The notes under the pieces are model-generated. The model did not search any database and was not told where the DNA came from. It saw only the letters and a list, made by a program, of their open reading frames with translations. Source: a bacterium (GTDB lineage Bacteria > Elusimicrobiota > Elusimicrobia > UBA1565 > UBA9628). Taken from it: 24,976 nt of DNA. This document shows, one piece after another, positions 22,056 through 24,976 of this stretch (position 1 is the first letter of the stretch; each line of letters begins with the position of its first letter). A program made the translations under genes and the position numbers. The DNA lies in contig JAJYOT010000026.1 in NCBI GenBank assembly GCA_021796015.1, positions 1 through 24,976 of the forward strand, read 5' to 3'.

Positions 22056-24916
22056 TGTTTAACTCCGATATTTTCTTTTGACGTATTTTGCAGAATATTC
22101 TTTACGACGGTTGTGAGAGCTGTGGGCGGGTCCTTAGGTTGCGTCAAAGATAGAGAAAAACTCCATTCTCCTCCCGCCCCACCGAGGAATTGTTCCAGAC
22201 GTACCGAGAAAAGCCGCTCCTTGCCGTTTTTAAAAGGAATCCATAGGAGTAGATGCCCCTCTGGAGGGGTGAAACCATGAGGCCAACGGACAATGGCTTG
22301 ATTATCGTTTAGCTCATCTAAGTGAACTCGGAGCCGAGTTCCTTTAAAAATCAAGAAGGCTATTTGTTCATTTGCGCGCGACATTGAGTGGACTAATTTT
22401 TTGGGGACGGCTTGCATACTGGCCGTCATAATATCTTTGAAGGAACGCGCGGAATCGCGAAGGGGGCGTTCTACCTTAGTCCAACTATCGGGGGAGGAGA
22501 ACAGCAAGCGTGTTAGTTGGTGAAATTGCACGTCCGATATCTTATGAAAAAAGACTCCTACGCGGGCTATTTTTATTTTGTCTTCCCATCGGTTGCGCCG
22601 GATTTCGCATTCAGCCAAAAAGGTATCTCCATTGCCGATGATGTGAATTAGTCCGTAGCGTGGGAAATCCGTGCGCTCTTTGATTTCGATTAGCGCGCCA
22701 TTGAGACTGATATCTGTAGTTCGAGCAATGAACTCTTTGTTTCCAATATATAAAGTTGCTGGCAGAGAACGTTTGATGCGAATAGCGCGACGATTATGTC
22801 GGCGTTCGTTAGCGACTGCAATGGAACTGAGGAGTAAAATGAGATTGAAAAGCGCCCAGACACAAGCTAGTCCGAAAGCGTTAAAGCGTGTATGGCCGCT
22901 AAGAAAATGTTCGGTGGCTCTAATGATCCCTAGAATGAAGAGGACGCTTAGAATGATATGGGGCAAGACCAAACGCCATTTGAAATTCTCTTTGTCTGTC
23001 TTTAAACCCTTGGGGGTGACGTTAAAGATTAAGAAATCTGGGCGAAAAAGCGTCTCGAATACCGTCCAAGATAGAGAGAAACAAGACGCAGACTCGTAGA
23101 CATCGGACCAAAAGGGATTGCGGTATTCGCGCGTAAAGAGGGAAAAAACCAGGTGTGAGGCTAGATAGTTTGGGATGAAATACCATAGCAACATGGGAAT
23201 TGACGTGACGATGGGGTTGTAGCTCAATAGCAAAAAAGACAGCGGAGTCAGCAGATAAATGAGTCGGGACCAGCTGCTGAAGAAATAAATTAATGAAGAG
23301 AAATAATATAAACGTTGTTGGAATGAGAGGCCTTTTTTCCAAAGAGGGTTGTCGAGGAAAAAAAGCTGCACGCCGCCCTTGGTCCAGCGCTTGCGTTGGG
23401 TCAGATAACCTGAAAAATTCTCGGGAGAAAGCGCGGCGGATAAGATGCGGTTATAATAGATGCCTCGCCAACCGCGAGCTTGAAGCTCCATGCCGGTGTG
23501 CATATCTTCAATAGCGCAGTCGGTCTTAAAGCCTCCAACTTCCTCTAGTGCCTTGCGTCGAAAGACCGCGGAGCTTCCTGCAAATATTACGGCGTTGGCC
23601 CCGTTTTTACCCGGCTCAATGATCTGAAAAAAAAGATCTTGTTCGTTGACGAGGTGTCTTTCCATGGACAGATTTTTTTGATAGCAGTCAGGGTTGTAAA
23701 AGTGGTGCGGGGTTTGGACGAATGCGACTTGGGGATTCTTGAAAAAGCCCAGGGTCTCAAGCAGATAGTTCCTCACAGGAATGTGGTCAACATCTAAGAG
23801 CATGATGAATTCTCCGTTTGTGCGCTCTAATCCCGCGTTGAGGTTTCCAGCCTTAGCATGTTTTCGATTTTCGCGACGGAGGTGGTTGAAGCCAAAATTT
23901 GTGACCAATTTCTCTACTTCTTCGCGAGGAGCGTCGTCAAGCACGTATACGCGCAATTTAGCGGTCGGATAATCCAGCGCTTTACACGCGATAAGAGTTT
24001 GCTCCAAGATTTCCAAGGGCTCATTATAGATGGTGATGAATACATCTACATTTGGGAAGTCTCCTTCTAGTGGGACCGGCTTTACAATTTCAGGGGCCAG
24101 CGTTTGAATAAAAAACAATAAGACCGAGACAAAGCCAAAGATTTCAGCGGCGAGCAGAAGAATGCTGATAAGGAGCGGCAGGTTGCCTGCGTAATTGAGA
24201 GTGTAAAAACTGCGCCATAAAAGATATCGGAGACTGAAAAACGCGCTGATGGCAATCAAAGCCCACTTCCCTGTGAGGGCCGCTAAGCGTCCTAAGAATG
24301 TGTATTGCGTTGGCTCCACGGTGGCGGCTTGGGTATCTGTCGTTGGTCTCGGACCGATGCGTTTTTCCGCTTGAGCTTTTTTGCGGGCATGAATTTCAGA
24401 TTCAAGATTGCGTAGATGATCGATGAATTGTCCGAGGGCTTCAATTTGAATCCACGCGTCCATGCGGGCGGCCGCAGCCGCTTGAATTAGACGAAGAGGC
24501 CTTTCGGGTTGACCGGGAACGCTTTGTAGATTGTTCTCATAGCGACGTAAGCGTATGAGTAGAGATTCAGCCAGAGAGCGGTTTCGTTTAATGATTTTTA
24601 GAGAACTTTTTGCCTTGTTAGATCTCTCAAAAGATCCTTCTAGTTCCCTGACTTCTTTGCCAAAATCTGAAATTCCTTCATCGCGGGATACAATGCCGGG
24701 TAGCCCTTCTGTTTGATTTGAATCAGAATTTTTTTCAAGCGCCTCAAAAATACCATTATTTTGTTCTGCGGGGCGCCAATGTCCTGAAATAGTTCCCGAA
24801 TAGCTTTCAGGGCAAACCAAGGTCTTGGGCCCAAAGCTATTGATGTCAACAAGCTCATTGACGCTGAAGGGCCCGAGGACGCTGTTGTTAATCCAGATGA
24901 AATATTGATCGACCAT
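22052..24916 (-). CDS. bcsA: Cellulose synthase catalytic subunit BcsA with N-terminal GYF_2-like domain and PilZ domain
   Basis: The ATG at 24916 gives 954 residues (an adjacent TTG precedes it). Residue numbers here count from the TTG. Residues 5-52 resemble a GYF_2/DUF4339 domain (GPFS--EL, TLV, HWRPA). A charged, coiled-coil-prone linker runs to about 200, then membrane segments and a GT2 domain. Synthase motifs are all present: LDD at 327-329, DVD at 376-378, the TED equivalent as IED (catalytic D472), QRKRW at 508-512 and the gating loop FNVTPKG at 632-638. The PilZ domain has the RxxxR at about 706-711 and DISLNG at 736-741, so it should need c-di-GMP. A further beta-rich region (about 850-930) follows. 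It polymerises UDP-glucose and extrudes the chain across the inner membrane. No bcsB lies downstream. Confidence 0.92.
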   Translation of the reverse strand: MVDQYFIWINNSVLGPFSVNELVDINSFGPKTLVCPESYSGTISGHWRPAEQNNGIFEALEKNSDSNQTEGLPGIVSRDEGISDFGKEVRELEGSFERSNKAKSSLKIIKRNRSLAESLLIRLRRYENNLQSVPGQPERPLRLIQAAAAARMDAWIQIEALGQFIDHLRNLESEIHARKKAQAEKRIGPRPTTDTQAATVEPTQYTFLGRLAALTGKWALIAISAFFSLRYLLWRSFYTLNYAGNLPLLISILLLAAEIFGFVSVLLFFIQTLAPEIVKPVPLEGDFPNVDVFITIYNEPLEILEQTLIACKALDYPTAKLRVYVLDDAPREEVEKLVTNFGFNHLRRENRKHAKAGNLNAGLERTNGEFIMLLDVDHIPVRNYLLETLGFFKNPQVAFVQTPHHFYNPDCYQKNLSMERHLVNEQDLFFQIIEPGKNGANAVIFAGSSAVFRRKALEEVGGFKTDCAIEDMHTGMELQARGWRGIYYNRILSAALSPENFSGYLTQRKRWTKGGVQLFFLDNPLWKKGLSFQQRLYYFSSLIYFFSSWSRLIYLLTPLSFLLLSYNPIVTSIPMLLWYFIPNYLASHLVFSLFTREYRNPFWSDVYESASCFSLSWTVFETLFRPDFLIFNVTPKGLKTDKENFKWRLVLPHIILSVLFILGIIRATEHFLSGHTRFNAFGLACVWALFNLILLLSSIAVANERRHNRRAIRIKRSLPATLYIGNKEFIARTTDISLNGALIEIKERTDFPRYGLIHIIGNGDTFLAECEIRRNRWEDKIKIARVGVFFHKISDVQFHQLTRLLFSSPDSWTKVERPLRDSARSFKDIMTASMQAVPKKLVHSMSRANEQIAFLIFKGTRLRVHLDELNDNQAIVRWPHGFTPPEGHLLLWIPFKNGKERLFSVRLEQFLGGAGGEWSFSLSLTQPKDPPTALTTVVKNILQNTSKENIGVKQ

Positions 24917-24976
24917 CAATTAAAACGTTTTGGCCCTTTTTTTGCGGTTTTTGTAATTATTTTAAGCTTACTCCAA
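24917..24976 (-). other. Upstream region of bcsA, incomplete
   Basis: Only about 60 AT-rich bases precede bcsA before the window ends. I see no clear Shine-Dalgarno site and no reliable promoter. An upstream gene of the same operon cannot be excluded. Confidence 0.3.

Overview
The window looks like chromosomal DNA from a Gram-negative bacterium of moderate GC. It has densely packed operons, mostly with 4-base ATGA-type overlaps, signal peptides on envelope proteins, and an SMC-type Fe-S assembly operon. No phage, insertion sequence, CRISPR array or rRNA is visible. The phylum cannot be fixed by eye. An Elusimicrobiota-like or similar candidate-phylum lineage is my tentative guess, from the odd exported or extended versions of common enzymes.

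Layout. (1) 1-473, minus strand: a single-domain response regulator followed by the start of an FAD-dependent oxidoreductase that hits a stop after 27 codons. (2) 552-1883, plus: an aldehyde dehydrogenase. (3) 1971-4321, minus: a TPR periplasmic protein overlapping a DUF4412-like exported protein. (4) 4428-14625, plus: a long, nearly gapless run sufB-sufC-sufD-sufS-sufU-sufT-rrf2-nifU(C-terminal)-PHP-GDPD-nadA-yyaL(C-terminal)-like. The sufB promoter contains an excellent match to an IscR type 1 operator, which the operon's own Rrf2 regulator probably reads. (5) 14641-14718, minus: tRNA-His, divergent from an FNR-like regulator (14780-15490, plus) with an FNR-spaced N-terminal cysteine motif. 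(6) 15510-18263, minus: a nucleoside salvage operon (purine nucleoside phosphorylase, pyrimidine nucleoside phosphorylase, uracil phosphoribosyltransferase), preceded by an exported LOG-family Rossmann protein (18366-19625). (7) 19735-24916, minus: a cellulose-type operon with bcsA (unusual N-terminal GYF_2-like and coiled-coil extension, plus a PilZ domain), bcsG (cellulose phosphoethanolamine transferase) and an unrecognised exported protein made of two tandem copies of an aromatic-rich unit.

The most interesting parts are: the compact bcsA-bcsG-duplicated-protein operon, which has no bcsB, bcsZ or bcsC within view; the predicted self-regulated Suf operator; and a recurring arrangement in which a -10 hexamer sits 6-10 bases from the start codon of the first gene of a unit (sufB, the TPR gene, the LOG gene, the response regulator, pnp, fnr-like). 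That arrangement suggests leaderless or near-leaderless mRNAs, while internal operon genes often have Shine-Dalgarno sites. No stretch above about 110 bases lacks a gene or assigned site.
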